From Loigolactobacillus jiayinensis (lineage in GTDB: Bacteria; Bacillota; Bacilli; Lactobacillales; Lactobacillaceae), in the NCBI RefSeq assembly GCF_003946445.1, contig NZ_RHOF01000036.1, positions 1-40,844 of the forward strand: DNA of 40,844 nt. Reading direction: 5' to 3'. A model generated the notes under the pieces. It saw only the letters and a program-made list of their open reading frames with translations. It was not told where the DNA came from and did not search any database. This document shows positions 25,097 to 34,183 of the stretch, in pieces. The position numbers and the translations under genes are program-made. Each line of letters starts with the position of its first letter. Within the stretch, counting starts at the first letter, position 1.

Positions 25097-25126
25097 CTAA
25101 AAAATTTATTGTTCGCTAAAAAATAT
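25097..25126. promoter_or_regulatory. Tandem A-tract boxes upstream of flavodoxin
   Basis: CTAAAAAATTT (25097-25107) and CTAAAAAATAT (25116-25126), 19 bp apart, sit just upstream of the flavodoxin -35. The second is the exact reverse complement of the boxes at 3074-3084 and 17207-17217. Confidence 0.4.
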
Positions 25127-25153
25127 TGAGTTTTCGTGAGAATATGCTATATT
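25126..25153 (+). promoter_or_regulatory. Promoter of the flavodoxin-nfn-nifJ operon
   Basis: TTGAGT (25126-25131), 16-bp spacer, TATATT (25148-25153) with extended TGC before it. It follows the terminator at 25087, so the electron-transfer genes can be transcribed on their own. Confidence 0.65.
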
Positions 25154-25157
25154 GTTA

Positions 25158-25172
25158 ATGTAAGCGTTACCT
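25158..25172 (+). promoter_or_regulatory. cre-like catabolite control site
   Basis: ATGTAAGCGTTACCT fits the relaxed cre consensus WTGNAANCGNWNNCW at every position. It starts 5 bases after the -10, covering the transcription start, a classic repression position for CcpA. Confidence 0.65.
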
Positions 25173-25211
25173 GTAATTACTAAAAATTGTGATTTAGAAA
25201 GGATGATAAAT

Positions 25212-25661
25212 ATGGCTTTAGCAAAAATTGTATACGCAACAATGACCGGTAATACAGAAGGTATCTCTGAAATCTTGGAGGCAGCCTTTCAAGATGAAGG
25301 TTTAGATGTTGAACGAGTCGAAGCAGATGATGCAGACGATGATTTCTTCGATGATGCAGATATTTGTGTTGTTGCCACTTACACTTATAATGATGGTGAA
25401 TTGCCATTTGACTTTGAAGACTTCCATGAAGAATTATCTGACCAAGACCTAGCTGGAAAAGTTTTTGGGGTTGCTGGAACTGGTGACAGTGAATTATATC
25501 CAGATTATTTCTGCCATGCTGCTGATCAATTTGAAGAAGCTTTTACAGCAACTGGTGCCAAAAAAGGTAGTGAAACAGTCAAAATTGAAAATGAAGCCGA
25601 CGACGAAGATACAGCTAAGTTAAAGGCCTTCGTTAAGGAATTAGTTGCTGCGCAGGAATAA
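25212..25661 (+). CDS. Flavodoxin
   Basis: 149 aa, strongly acidic. The FMN-phosphate loop is YATMTGNTEGIS near the N-terminus, and the isoalloxazine-flanking strands ATYTYNDGELP and GVAGTGDSELYPDYF are present, so this is a short-chain-type flavodoxin. It would carry single electrons at low potential in the cytosol between the pyruvate oxidoreductase encoded downstream (28027) and the Nfn-like flavoproteins, YgfK or the molybdenum hydroxylases. ATG 25212 with AAAGGATG upstream. First gene of the operon. Confidence 0.93.
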   Translation: MALAKIVYATMTGNTEGISEILEAAFQDEGLDVERVEADDADDDFFDDADICVVATYTYNDGELPFDFEDFHEELSDQDLAGKVFGVAGTGDSELYPDYFCHAADQFEEAFTATGAKKGSETVKIENEADDEDTAKLKAFVKELVAAQE

Positions 25662-25722
25662 ATCAGTGCTTGATTGCTCAATGATGAGCGGATGGGAACG
25701 TTGTGATTGAGGAGGCAGCAAC

Positions 25723-26553
25723 ATGTTTAAAATCACAGAACGAACAGCACTAACGGACAATGAATATCAGATTTGGCTTGAAGCACCAAGAATTGCGACA
25801 AAGGCACAACCTGGACAATTTATTATTTTAAGAATTGATGAGCAAGGTGAACGAATTCCACTGACTATTTGTGAGGCTGATGCATCAGCTGGTAAATTAC
25901 GAATTATTTTTCAAGTAATCGGTAAGTCGACCGCGCAGTTAGCACAAGTGAAGACTGGAATGTCACTACTAGATGTGGTTGGTCCATTAGGCAAGCCAAC
26001 TGAGATCAAAAATTATGGAACAGTGATGTTAGTTGGCGGTGGTGTCGGAATTGCAGCATTATTTCCAATTGTTAAAGGGTTAAAGCAAGCTGGAAACCGT
26101 GTTATCACAATTATTGGTGCTAAAAGTAAGAATCTGTTAATTTTACAAGAAGAATGTGCTAAGTATTCTGATGAATTGATTTTAGTCACTGACGATGGTT
26201 CTCTAGGCCGCAAGGGTTTAGTAACTGAGGCGATGGCTGATGTGTTACAACGGGAGCCAATTAATCAAGCTTGGGCAATCGGACCTAGTATTATGATGAA
26301 GTTTTGTACTAAGGTTGCAACTCAGTTTAACGTTCCAATTTACGTTTCATTAAATCCAATTATGGTTGACGGTACTGGAATGTGTGGTGGTTGTCGAGTA
26401 ACAATCGGTGAAAAAATAAAGTTTGCTTGCGTGGATGGTCCAGAATTCTTAGGTGCTGAAGTTGATTGGGATGGCTTTATTCAACGAATGCGTCAATATC
26501 ATCCAGAAGAAGTTACGGCCTATCAAGCTTATCAAGTAAAGCAGGTGCATTGA
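25723..26553 (+). CDS. NfnA-like FAD/NAD-binding electron transfer subunit
   Basis: 276 aa of the sulfide/dihydroorotate dehydrogenase-like ferredoxin-NADP reductase family. An FAD-binding barrel (about 1-95) with IPLTICEAD, the NAD(P) fold starting MLVGGGVGIAALFP (about 105), and a C-terminal [2Fe-2S] cysteine motif GTGMCGGCRV...FACVDGPEF. Together with the next gene (1-base gap) it forms the two-subunit arrangement of NfnAB, the electron-bifurcating ferredoxin:NADP oxidoreductase; the alternative, a GltA-type accessory reductase, is less likely because no glutamate synthase large subunit is present. GGAGG upstream of ATG 25723. Confidence 0.85.
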   Translation: MFKITERTALTDNEYQIWLEAPRIATKAQPGQFIILRIDEQGERIPLTICEADASAGKLRIIFQVIGKSTAQLAQVKTGMSLLDVVGPLGKPTEIKNYGTVMLVGGGVGIAALFPIVKGLKQAGNRVITIIGAKSKNLLILQEECAKYSDELILVTDDGSLGRKGLVTEAMADVLQREPINQAWAIGPSIMMKFCTKVATQFNVPIYVSLNPIMVDGTGMCGGCRVTIGEKIKFACVDGPEFLGAEVDWDGFIQRMRQYHPEEVTAYQAYQVKQVH

Positions 26554-26554
26554 A

Positions 26555-27964
26555 ATGCCAAAACGTAGTTATAATAAAACGCCGATGCGGGAACAAGCAC
26601 CCGAAGTACGCCAACATAATTTTAAAGAAGTTGCTTTAGGTTACAACTTACAGGAAGGCCAGTTGGAGGCTAGCCGTTGCTTACAATGTAAGGACGCACC
26701 ATGTATCTTACATTGTCCAGTAATGATCGACATACCTGGATTTATTAAACAAATCAAAGAAGACGATATGGAAGGCGCTCGTAAAGTCTTAAATCGTTAT
26801 ACTAATCTACCAGCAATCTGTGGTCGTGTTTGTCCACAAGAAAAGCAATGTGAAATGGTTTGTCGGTTGGGTCAATCTAAAAAATTTGAACCAGTTGCTA
26901 TTGGAAAGTTGGAAAGATTAGTTGCTGATTGGTCGCTGGAGCATCCTGAAGAATCAATTGAAATTACTCATGATAAGGGTAAGGTAGCTATCATCGGGTC
27001 AGGGCCATCTGGGCTGACTGCAGCTGGTGATTTAGCTAAGTTGGGGTATGAAGTTGTTGTTTTCGAGGCATTACAAACAGCAGGTGGGGTTCTAACGTAC
27101 GGGATTCCTGAATTTAGGTTACCGAAACAAATCGTTCAGAAAGAAATTGACCAGATTGTTGCTCAAGGTGTGAAGATTGAAACTGATATGGTTGTAGGTA
27201 AAACAATCACGATGGATGAGATTATGGAAGACTTTGATGCTTGTTATATTGGTGTTGGTGCTGGTACACCACATTTCATGGGTATACCAGGTACCGATTT
27301 AACGGGGGTTTATGCATCAAGCGAATACTTGACCCGAATTAATTTAATGCATGGCTATGAATTTCCACATTATGATACACCATTACAACCTGCCAAAAAT
27401 GTCGTTGTCATTGGTGGTGGTAATGTGGCAATGGATTCTGCCCGGTCAGCGAAACGGTTGGGTGCCGAAACTGTGACGGTACTTTATCGGCGTTCGCAAG
27501 AGGAGTTACCAGCTCGTGTTGAAGAGTACCATCATTCAGTTGAAGAAGATATTCAGTATAACTGGTTAACCAGTCCGGTTGAGTACATAGCCGGCGATCA
27601 CGGACAGTTGGTGGGTGTAAAGTGTATCAGAATGAAATTGGGTGAACCAGACGAGTCAGGTCGACGTCGCCCACTTCCAATTGCTGGTAGTGAGTTTGTT
27701 GTTCCAGCAGATACGGCCATTGAAGCGATTGGGCAAGGTGCTAATCGGGTCATGCTGGATACGTTCCCAGAGTTAGCAACTAATCGTTGGGGCTATGTTC
27801 AAGCCGATGAGAATACTTGTGCGACTTCAGTGCCAGGTATTTTTGCCGGTGGCGATATTGTAACTGGTGCCGCAACCGTTATTTTAGCAATGGGAGCGGG
27901 GAAAATTGCCGCTAAAGAAATTGATCAATATGTTCAAAATAAGCAAGTGACGACAACGGTCTAA
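26555..27964 (+). CDS. NfnB/GltA-like NADPH-dependent iron-sulfur flavoprotein
   Basis: 469 aa. N-terminal Cys clusters (CLQCKDAPCILHCP near 42; CGRVCPQEKQCEMVC near 90) bind two [4Fe-4S] centres; FAD fold IIGSGPSGLTAAGDL (about 148), NADPH fold VVIGGGNVAMDSARSAKRL (about 285) and the C-terminal FAGGDIVTGAATV flavin contact follow. Databases call such proteins homotetrameric NADPH-dependent glutamate synthase, but the partner gene immediately before it and the flavodoxin/PFOR neighbours fit NfnB, linking NADPH, NADH and reduced ferredoxin/flavodoxin. The bifurcating property cannot be shown from sequence. Confidence 0.87.
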   Translation: MPKRSYNKTPMREQAPEVRQHNFKEVALGYNLQEGQLEASRCLQCKDAPCILHCPVMIDIPGFIKQIKEDDMEGARKVLNRYTNLPAICGRVCPQEKQCEMVCRLGQSKKFEPVAIGKLERLVADWSLEHPEESIEITHDKGKVAIIGSGPSGLTAAGDLAKLGYEVVVFEALQTAGGVLTYGIPEFRLPKQIVQKEIDQIVAQGVKIETDMVVGKTITMDEIMEDFDACYIGVGAGTPHFMGIPGTDLTGVYASSEYLTRINLMHGYEFPHYDTPLQPAKNVVVIGGGNVAMDSARSAKRLGAETVTVLYRRSQEELPARVEEYHHSVEEDIQYNWLTSPVEYIAGDHGQLVGVKCIRMKLGEPDESGRRRPLPIAGSEFVVPADTAIEAIGQGANRVMLDTFPELATNRWGYVQADENTCATSVPGIFAGGDIVTGAATVILAMGAGKIAAKEIDQYVQNKQVTTTV

Positions 27965-28026
27965 TTTGTACTTAGTGAATTAGATTTTAGATAAAGATGT
28001 TATTTTCCGAAAAGGATGCGAAAATC

Positions 28027-31000
28027 ATGAAACACACGAAAACGATGGATGGGAATACGGCAGCCGCTTATATTTCCTATGCTTTTACTGAAGTAGCTGC
28101 TATTTATCCGATTACCCCAAGTTCTACTATGGCTGAGGTTGTTGATGAATGGGCAGAACAAGGAAAGAAAAATATTTTTGGCGAAACGGTCAATGTAGTT
28201 GAAATGCAGTCTGAGGCGGGAGCCTCAGGGACAGTTCACGGTTCATTAAAAACCGGTGCGTTAACAACAACTTATACAGCATCACAAGGTTTATTATTGA
28301 TGATTCCTAATATGTATAAAATTGCTGGTGAGTTATTACCTAGTGTTTTTCACGTTGCTGCACGCGCAGTTTCGACTAATGCGCTGAGTATTTTTGGCGA
28401 TCATAGTGACGTTATGGCTGCACGGCAAACGGGCTTTTGTATGTTAGCTGAAAGTGGCGTTCAAGAAGTCATGGATTTATCTGCCGTAGCACATTTAGCA
28501 AGTATCGAAGGCAGCTTGCCATTCATTAATTTCTTTGATGGTTTTCGTACGAGTCACGAGTTACAACGGATCGAAGTTATCGACTACGATGATCTGAAAA
28601 ATATGATGAATTGGCCAGCTTTACAAAAATTCCGGGATCGCGCGATGAATCCAAGTCATCCTTACGTTTCTGGGACAGCACAAAACCCTGATATTTATTT
28701 CCAATCACGTGAAACGGTCAATCAATACTATGATGCAATGCCAGCTATTGTGCGTAAGTATATGCAGAAAATCAATGCTTTACGGGGAACTAATTATGAT
28801 TTAACTAACTATTATGGTGATCCAGAAGCAACTGAAGTAATCATTTCAATGGGCTCAGTTTCACCAACAATTCAACAAACAGTTAAGTATCTTAATGCGC
28901 AAGGTCGTAAAGTTGGACATTTGAATATTCATATGTATCGGCCTTTCCCAGCTGAAGATATGTTAGCTAAGTTACCTAACACAGTTGAGCGGGTAGCGGT
29001 GTTAGATCGGACTAAGGAACCGGGGTCTGATGGTGAACCATTACTTCTAGACGTCCAAAGTGTGTTGTATCGTCATGAAAATCGCCCAATTGTTATTGGC
29101 GGGCGTTACGGTATTGCTTCTAAAGATGTCACACCAGATCAGATTGTTTCTGTTTATGATCATTTATTATTACCAGTTGCCCAAATGAAACAACGCTTTA
29201 CGATTGGGATCGTTGATGATGTGACCCATCTATCATTACCTAAACGTGAAATTTTAGATTTAACACCAGATTCAACTTTCCAAGCAAAGTTCTGGGGCTT
29301 TGGTTCTGATGGGACCGTTGGGGCTAATAAGCAAGCTATCAAGATTATTGGTGATCATACTGGTCGTTATGCACAAGCTTACTTTGCCTATGATTCGAAG
29401 AAATCTAGCGGCCTGACTGTTTCTCATTTACGGTTTGGGCATGAACCAATTACGTCAACTTATTATGTTGAGCGGCCTGATTTTGTCGGTTGTCATAATG
29501 CAGCTTATCTGCATAAATATGATTTAGTTAAAGGCTTAAAGGATGGCGGCACATTCTTACTAAATTCGATCTGGGATCCAGAAAAAGTTAAAGATGTGTT
29601 ACCAGCTAATTTAAAGCGCTATCTTGGCGAACATCATATTAAATTCTATACGATCAACGCGATGGCAATTGCCCAACGTTGTGGGTTAGGTCGCCGCATC
29701 AACACGGTTATGTCGACTGCTTTCTTTGAAGTCACTAATATGATGGAACGCGATGAGTTTGTTCCTTTATTAAAGGCTGAAGTTGATAAAACTTACGGTA
29801 AAAAATCACAGAAAATTGTTGAAAAGAACTGGCAGGCAATTGATGAGACTTTTGATGCATTATATCAAGTTGATGTGCCAGCTGACTGGGCAACGATCGA
29901 TCCTGAAGTTAAAACTGAGAAACGTGATGTGCCGGCATACGTGGCTAATATTCTTGAACCGATCAATCGTCAAGAAGGCGATAACTTATCAGTTAAAGAT
30001 TTAATTGATAACGGTATGTTAGCTGGTTCGGTACCAATGGGCACAGCAGCGTATGAAAAACGTGGCATTGCGTTACAGGTTCCAGAATGGATCTCAGAAC
30101 GTTGCACAATGTGTAATGAATGTGCTTTTGTTTGTCCACATGCTGCAATTCGACCATTCTTAGCGGACGATGATGAAATGGCCGAAGCCCCTGAAGGCTT
30201 TATCACGCGTGATATGAAAGGCCCAGATGGGTTGAAGTATCGTATCCAAGTTTCATTGGACGATTGTACTGGTTGTGGGTTATGTGTTGAGGCTTGCCCC
30301 GCAAAAGGTAAAGCCTTAGTCATGAAACCATACGAAGAACAAAAGAAACAGGCGTTGAATTGGGCTTTTGCAATGACCTTGCAACAAAAAGCTAATCCAG
30401 TTAAAAAAGTTTCTGTTAAGGGTTCACAATTTGAGAAACCATTAATGGAATTCTCTGGTGCTTGTTCTGGTTGTGGTGAAACACCTTATATTAAATTATT
30501 GACCCAATTATATGGTGATCATATGATGATCGCAAATACGACGGGTTGTTCATCAATTTGGGGTGCTTCTTCACCAGCAACACCATACACGGTTAATGAT
30601 CAAGGTCAGGGTCCTGCATGGAGTAATTCATTATTTGAAGATAACGCTGAATTTGGCTATGGTATGCATATTGCTAATAATGTTAAACGGCAACGGGTAG
30701 CTAATCAAGTTCGTGCAGCCTTAGCAGCTAAACTTGGTGCTGAAGATACACAAGCACTATTAGCTGATTGGTTAGATCACATGGAAGATGGCGAAGGAAC
30801 ACAACAACGGGCGGCTAAGTTATCAGCTGCGTTACACACTGAAACCGAGCCTGATTTACAAGCAATTCTCAAACATAAAGACCTCTTTGCTAAGATCAGC
30901 CAATGGATCATTGGTGGTGATGGTTGGGCTTATGATATTGGTTTTGGCGGTATTGACCATGTCTTGGCTAGTGGTGAAGATATCAATATTTTCGTTATGG

Positions 31001-31560
31001 ATAACGAATTGTATGCTAATACTGGGGGCCAAATGTCTAAAGCAACCCCAACTTCAGCAATTGCTAAATTTGCTGCGGGTGGTAAGCGGACAGCAAAGAA
31101 AGATCTTGGTATGATTGCCGCAACCTATGGCAATGTATACGTGGCACAAATTTCACTAGAAGCTAACCAAAATCAAGCATTGAAGGCTATTGCTGAAGCT
31201 GAAAGCTATCCAGGTCCATCATTGGTTATTGGTTATACACCATGTATCAATCATGGTCTAAAGGGTGGTATGAGTCATACAATTGAAGAAGCTAAGGAAG
31301 CTGTTGAATCCGGTTATTGGCAGTTATATCGTTACGATCCACGCTTGGCTGCTCGTGGTAAGGATCCAATGCGCTTAGACTTCAAGAAAGCTGAATTTGA
31401 CAAGATTCCAGCCTTTGTAGAAAAACAAACTCGTTTCTCCGCATTGCATAATATTAAGAAAAATGATGCAGAGGTTGCCGCAATGTTAGATCAAACAACG
31501 GAAGATATGAAGGAACGTTCAGAGACCTATACACGAATGGCAGCAATGAAGAAACAATAA
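28027..31560 (+). CDS. nifJ: Pyruvate:ferredoxin (flavodoxin) oxidoreductase
   Basis: 1177 aa single-chain PFOR. The N-terminal pyruvate-binding domain has YPITPSSTMAE; the central ferredoxin domain carries CTMCNECAFVCP (about 692) and CTGCGLCVEACP (about 748); ACSGCGETPY (about 812) holds further cluster cysteines; the TPP motif GDGWAYDIGFGG (about 964) ends in NELYANTGGQMSKATPT. It oxidises pyruvate with CoA to acetyl-CoA and CO2, reducing flavodoxin or ferredoxin. It is in an operon with flavodoxin and the Nfn-like pair and is uncommon in lactobacilli. Here it can consume YgeX-derived pyruvate and power reductive purine chemistry (inference). ATG 28027 has AAAGGATG upstream; the in-frame codon at 27997 is not used. 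Confidence 0.95.
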   Translation: MKHTKTMDGNTAAAYISYAFTEVAAIYPITPSSTMAEVVDEWAEQGKKNIFGETVNVVEMQSEAGASGTVHGSLKTGALTTTYTASQGLLLMIPNMYKIAGELLPSVFHVAARAVSTNALSIFGDHSDVMAARQTGFCMLAESGVQEVMDLSAVAHLASIEGSLPFINFFDGFRTSHELQRIEVIDYDDLKNMMNWPALQKFRDRAMNPSHPYVSGTAQNPDIYFQSRETVNQYYDAMPAIVRKYMQKINALRGTNYDLTNYYGDPEATEVIISMGSVSPTIQQTVKYLNAQGRKVGHLNIHMYRPFPAEDMLAKLPNTVERVAVLDRTKEPGSDGEPLLLDVQSVLYRHENRPIVIGGRYGIASKDVTPDQIVSVYDHLLLPVAQMKQRFTIGIVDDVTHLSLPKREILDLTPDSTFQAKFWGFGSDGTVGANKQAIKIIGDHTGRYAQAYFAYDSKKSSGLTVSHLRFGHEPITSTYYVERPDFVGCHNAAYLHKYDLVKGLKDGGTFLLNSIWDPEKVKDVLPANLKRYLGEHHIKFYTINAMAIAQRCGLGRRINTVMSTAFFEVTNMMERDEFVPLLKAEVDKTYGKKSQKIVEKNWQAIDETFDALYQVDVPADWATIDPEVKTEKRDVPAYVANILEPINRQEGDNLSVKDLIDNGMLAGSVPMGTAAYEKRGIALQVPEWISERCTMCNECAFVCPHAAIRPFLADDDEMAEAPEGFITRDMKGPDGLKYRIQVSLDDCTGCGLCVEACPAKGKALVMKPYEEQKKQALNWAFAMTLQQKANPVKKVSVKGSQFEKPLMEFSGACSGCGETPYIKLLTQLYGDHMMIANTTGCSSIWGASSPATPYTVNDQGQGPAWSNSLFEDNAEFGYGMHIANNVKRQRVANQVRAALAAKLGAEDTQALLADWLDHMEDGEGTQQRAAKLSAALHTETEPDLQAILKHKDLFAKISQWIIGGDGWAYDIGFGGIDHVLASGEDINIFVMDNELYANTGGQMSKATPTSAIAKFAAGGKRTAKKDLGMIAATYGNVYVAQISLEANQNQALKAIAEAESYPGPSLVIGYTPCINHGLKGGMSHTIEEAKEAVESGYWQLYRYDPRLAARGKDPMRLDFKKAEFDKIPAFVEKQTRFSALHNIKKNDAEVAAMLDQTTEDMKERSETYTRMAAMKKQ

Positions 31561-31572
31561 TTAACCTAAATT

Positions 31573-31607
31573 AAGTACATTCACTTTTGGTGAGTGTACT
31601 TTTTTAT
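31573..31607 (+). terminator. Rho-independent terminator after nifJ
   Basis: AAGTACATTCAC (31573-31584), loop TTTTG, GTGAGTGTACTT (31590-31601), then more T. One G-U pair. An AT-rich inverted repeat AAATGATA/TATCATTT (31613-31633) follows and may be a second, weaker stop. Confidence 0.85.
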
Positions 31608-31733
31608 TGGACAAATGATAGCCATTATCATTTTCAAAGCTTAATCACGGAAAATAGCTAATCATTTTTTGTTCGGGTTTAGCGTCTAATTGGGCTAAAT
31701 TGTTTATGGTAGGTCAATTAGTTAAAAACTACT

Positions 31734-31762
31734 TTGTGTTTAATATAACAGCGTGTTAGAAT
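31734..31762 (+). promoter_or_regulatory. Promoter of the xdhABC-guaD operon
   Basis: -35 TTGTGT (31734-31739), 17-bp spacer, -10 TAGAAT (31757-31762) with TGT extension. Sequence around the -10 (GTGTTAGAATTTAA) is closely related to that before the permease at 37777. Confidence 0.65.
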
Positions 31763-31774
31763 TTAATCGGATAC

Positions 31775-31789
31775 ATAAAGCGCTTACAA
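31775..31789 (-). promoter_or_regulatory. cre-like catabolite control site
   Basis: Read on the minus strand TTGTAAGCGCTTTAT fits the WTGNAANCGNWNNCW cre consensus except one position; the AAAGCGCTT core is palindromic. It starts 13 bases after the -10. Confidence 0.6.
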
Positions 31790-31876
31790 AAAAACGGTAG
31801 GCGCTTAATTTTCAGGCTAAGCTAACAATAATATTTTTTTTAAATTAAAAATATTAGCAAAAATGGAGGGAAAATA

Positions 31877-34183
31877 ATGGGCACTAATGAAGTTGTTGGA
31901 CATTCTGAGCAACGTTGGGATGCAATTGCTAAAGTAAAAGGCCAAGCTCAATTTACTGGTGATTTTCCGTTTAAGAATTTACTTTATGGGAAGATATTAC
32001 GTTCTACAATTGCGCATGGACGTGTTGAAAGCTACGATATTTCTGAGGCTGAGAAAGTACCTGGTGTCGTTAAGATTTTGCTACCGGAAGATTTACCGCA
32101 GAATAAATATTCTACTGCAGGACATCCATGGACCTTGATTCCGGAGAAGCAAGATATTCGGGATCGTACAATTTTAACACGTGATGTTCGCGTGTATGGT
32201 GATGATATTGGGGCGGTGATTGCTAAGTCTGAGTTAGCGGCAATTAAAGCTTTGGAAAAAATCAAGGTCACTTATAAGGAATATCCAGTTTATATAACGC
32301 CACAGCAAGCGATGGCGGATGATGCACGGCGAATTCATGAAGAACGGGATAATGTATTGGCAAGTAGCAAAGTTGGTTTTGGTGATGTTGATAAAAGTAT
32401 GGCTGAGGCTGATTATATCATTCGGGAAAATTTATCGACTTCAGTGCAACAACATGTTCATATGGAAAATCAGATTGCAGTTGCCTATCAAGATGCTGAT
32501 CAGCGCTGGACCTGTGTTAGTTCGACGCAGATTCCACATATTTGTCGGCGAATCATTGCCCAAGCAGTTGGTGTTTCTTGGTCGAAGATTCGGGTCAAAA
32601 AACCATTTATTGGCGGCGGCTTTGGTAACAAGCAAGATGCCGTGGTAGAACCATTAGTAGTGGCAATGAGTATGGCTTGTAATGGACAGCCAGTACAATT
32701 AGCATTGACGCGTGAAGAGTCGATTGCTTATACTCGAACTCGTCATGCAATCGATTATAATTTTGCGATTGGGGTAAAAAAAGACGGTACGATCACCGCT
32801 ATTGATTGTGATGTTATTTCTAATCAAGGCGGTTACGCTTCCCATGGTCATGCAATTGGTGGTAAGGGTGGCACGTTCATTAATGCAATTTACAAAATGG
32901 ATAGTTTACGCTATACAGCCAAAACAGTTTATACCAACATTGCCACAGCTGGCGCAATGCGGGCGTATGGCATGCCACAAGTTGTTTTTGCTTTAGAGAC
33001 TGTAATGGATGATGCGGCTGATAAAATCGGTATGGATCCAATTGATTTTCGAATGATGAATCGGCGACCAGACGGCTTCTATAACGCAATGAGTAACGTT
33101 AAGCAGATTAACTTTAAAGTTGGTGAATGTTTAGAAAAAGGGCGTAAGGAGTTTGAGTGGGATAAAAAGATGGCAGCAAGTAAGCAATACAAGACCGGTG
33201 TAAAGCGTCGTGGCTTAGGGGTTGCTGCCTTTTCCTTTGGTACCGCGGTTTATCCGTTTGGCTTAGAGGTTGCCGGCGCGCGCTTGATTTTAATGCCTGA
33301 TGGTTGTTTCAAGCTAATGTTAGGTTCGACTGAAATTGGACAAGGTGCTGATACTGCACTTAGCCAGATGGCTGCTGAAGCTATTGGTGTACCGTTTAAG
33401 AACATTATTCGTGATTCATTTACTGATACAGATATTGATCCGTATGATACTGGAGCGTACGCATCCCGGCAAAGTTATGTTACTGGTTTTGCTGTCAAAG
33501 AGGCAGCAGAAAAAATTAAGGCTAAAATTTTGACGCGCGCCGCGAAAATGTATGATGTGCGTACTGAATATATTGATATTATTGACGGGAATATTATTTA
33601 TATGCCTGATGGCGAACGCTTGGCCACCTTAGAAGATATTGCGATGTCCTCATACTTTGATATGAAAGATGGCAAAACAATTACTGCTTATTCATCGGTG
33701 AATATTCATCAAACCACCTATGCCTCTGGTTGCACCTTAGCGGAAGTCGAAGTTGATATGGAGACAGGCCGTGTTAAGTTACTTAGTATCATGAACGTCC
33801 ATGACTCTGGTAAAATTATTAATCCGCTGATTGCGAACGGTCAAGTTGAAGGCGGTATGGCAATGAGTATCGGCTATGGACTAAGTGAAGGTATTCGTTA
33901 CAGCAAGGAAGGACGGCCATTAAATAATAATTTGTTAGATTACAAGTTACCAACAACTATGGATCTGCCTAAATTGGAGCACGCTTTTGTTGAAACTGAT
34001 GATCCGCTGGGGCCTTTTGGTAATAAATCATTAGGTGAAAATCCAACCGTTTCTCCTGCTCCTGCAATTCGTAATGCAGTAAAAAATGCCATTGGTATCG
34101 GTATTAATACTTTGCCGCTATCACCGGAAAATGTTTATGAGCATATACAAGCGCAGCAAAAGGGGGACGTCCAAAATGTTTGA
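31877..34183 (+). CDS. xdhA: Xanthine dehydrogenase molybdenum-binding subunit XdhA
   Basis: 768 aa, similar in length to E. coli XdhA. Molybdopterin-domain motifs: STQIPHICRR, GGGFGNKQD, GAMRAYGMPQ, GSTEIGQGAD and the catalytic glutamate in GNKSLGENPTVSPAPAI. Compared with the fused enzyme at 17304 the cofactor loop has Gln where that one has Glu (GGGFGNKQD versus GGGFGGKED), suggesting a different substrate pocket. It forms a three-subunit enzyme with XdhB (FAD) and XdhC (2Fe-2S), hydroxylating hypoxanthine/xanthine or related purines with NAD. TGGAGGG upstream of ATG 31877. Overlaps xdhB by 8 bases. Confidence 0.93.
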   Translation: MGTNEVVGHSEQRWDAIAKVKGQAQFTGDFPFKNLLYGKILRSTIAHGRVESYDISEAEKVPGVVKILLPEDLPQNKYSTAGHPWTLIPEKQDIRDRTILTRDVRVYGDDIGAVIAKSELAAIKALEKIKVTYKEYPVYITPQQAMADDARRIHEERDNVLASSKVGFGDVDKSMAEADYIIRENLSTSVQQHVHMENQIAVAYQDADQRWTCVSSTQIPHICRRIIAQAVGVSWSKIRVKKPFIGGGFGNKQDAVVEPLVVAMSMACNGQPVQLALTREESIAYTRTRHAIDYNFAIGVKKDGTITAIDCDVISNQGGYASHGHAIGGKGGTFINAIYKMDSLRYTAKTVYTNIATAGAMRAYGMPQVVFALETVMDDAADKIGMDPIDFRMMNRRPDGFYNAMSNVKQINFKVGECLEKGRKEFEWDKKMAASKQYKTGVKRRGLGVAAFSFGTAVYPFGLEVAGARLILMPDGCFKLMLGSTEIGQGADTALSQMAAEAIGVPFKNIIRDSFTDTDIDPYDTGAYASRQSYVTGFAVKEAAEKIKAKILTRAAKMYDVRTEYIDIIDGNIIYMPDGERLATLEDIAMSSYFDMKDGKTITAYSSVNIHQTTYASGCTLAEVEVDMETGRVKLLSIMNVHDSGKIINPLIANGQVEGGMAMSIGYGLSEGIRYSKEGRPLNNNLLDYKLPTTMDLPKLEHAFVETDDPLGPFGNKSLGENPTVSPAPAIRNAVKNAIGIGINTLPLSPENVYEHIQAQQKGDVQNV

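Larger units (their letters stand above)
31608..31876. other. Control region upstream of xdhA
   Basis: The gap between nifJ and xdhA is 316 bases with no gene; after the terminator it holds a small inverted repeat (31613-31633), a weak PurBox-like GTTCGG at 31671-31676, the promoter and cre described separately, and a long AT-rich leader with AATATTTTT/AAAAATATT arms (about 31829-31855) before the ribosome binding site. Confidence 0.5.

Noticed and set aside
26555-27964. Glutamate synthase small subunit
   Set aside because: No glutamate synthase large subunit is present and the gene is coupled to an NfnA-like subunit, flavodoxin and PFOR.
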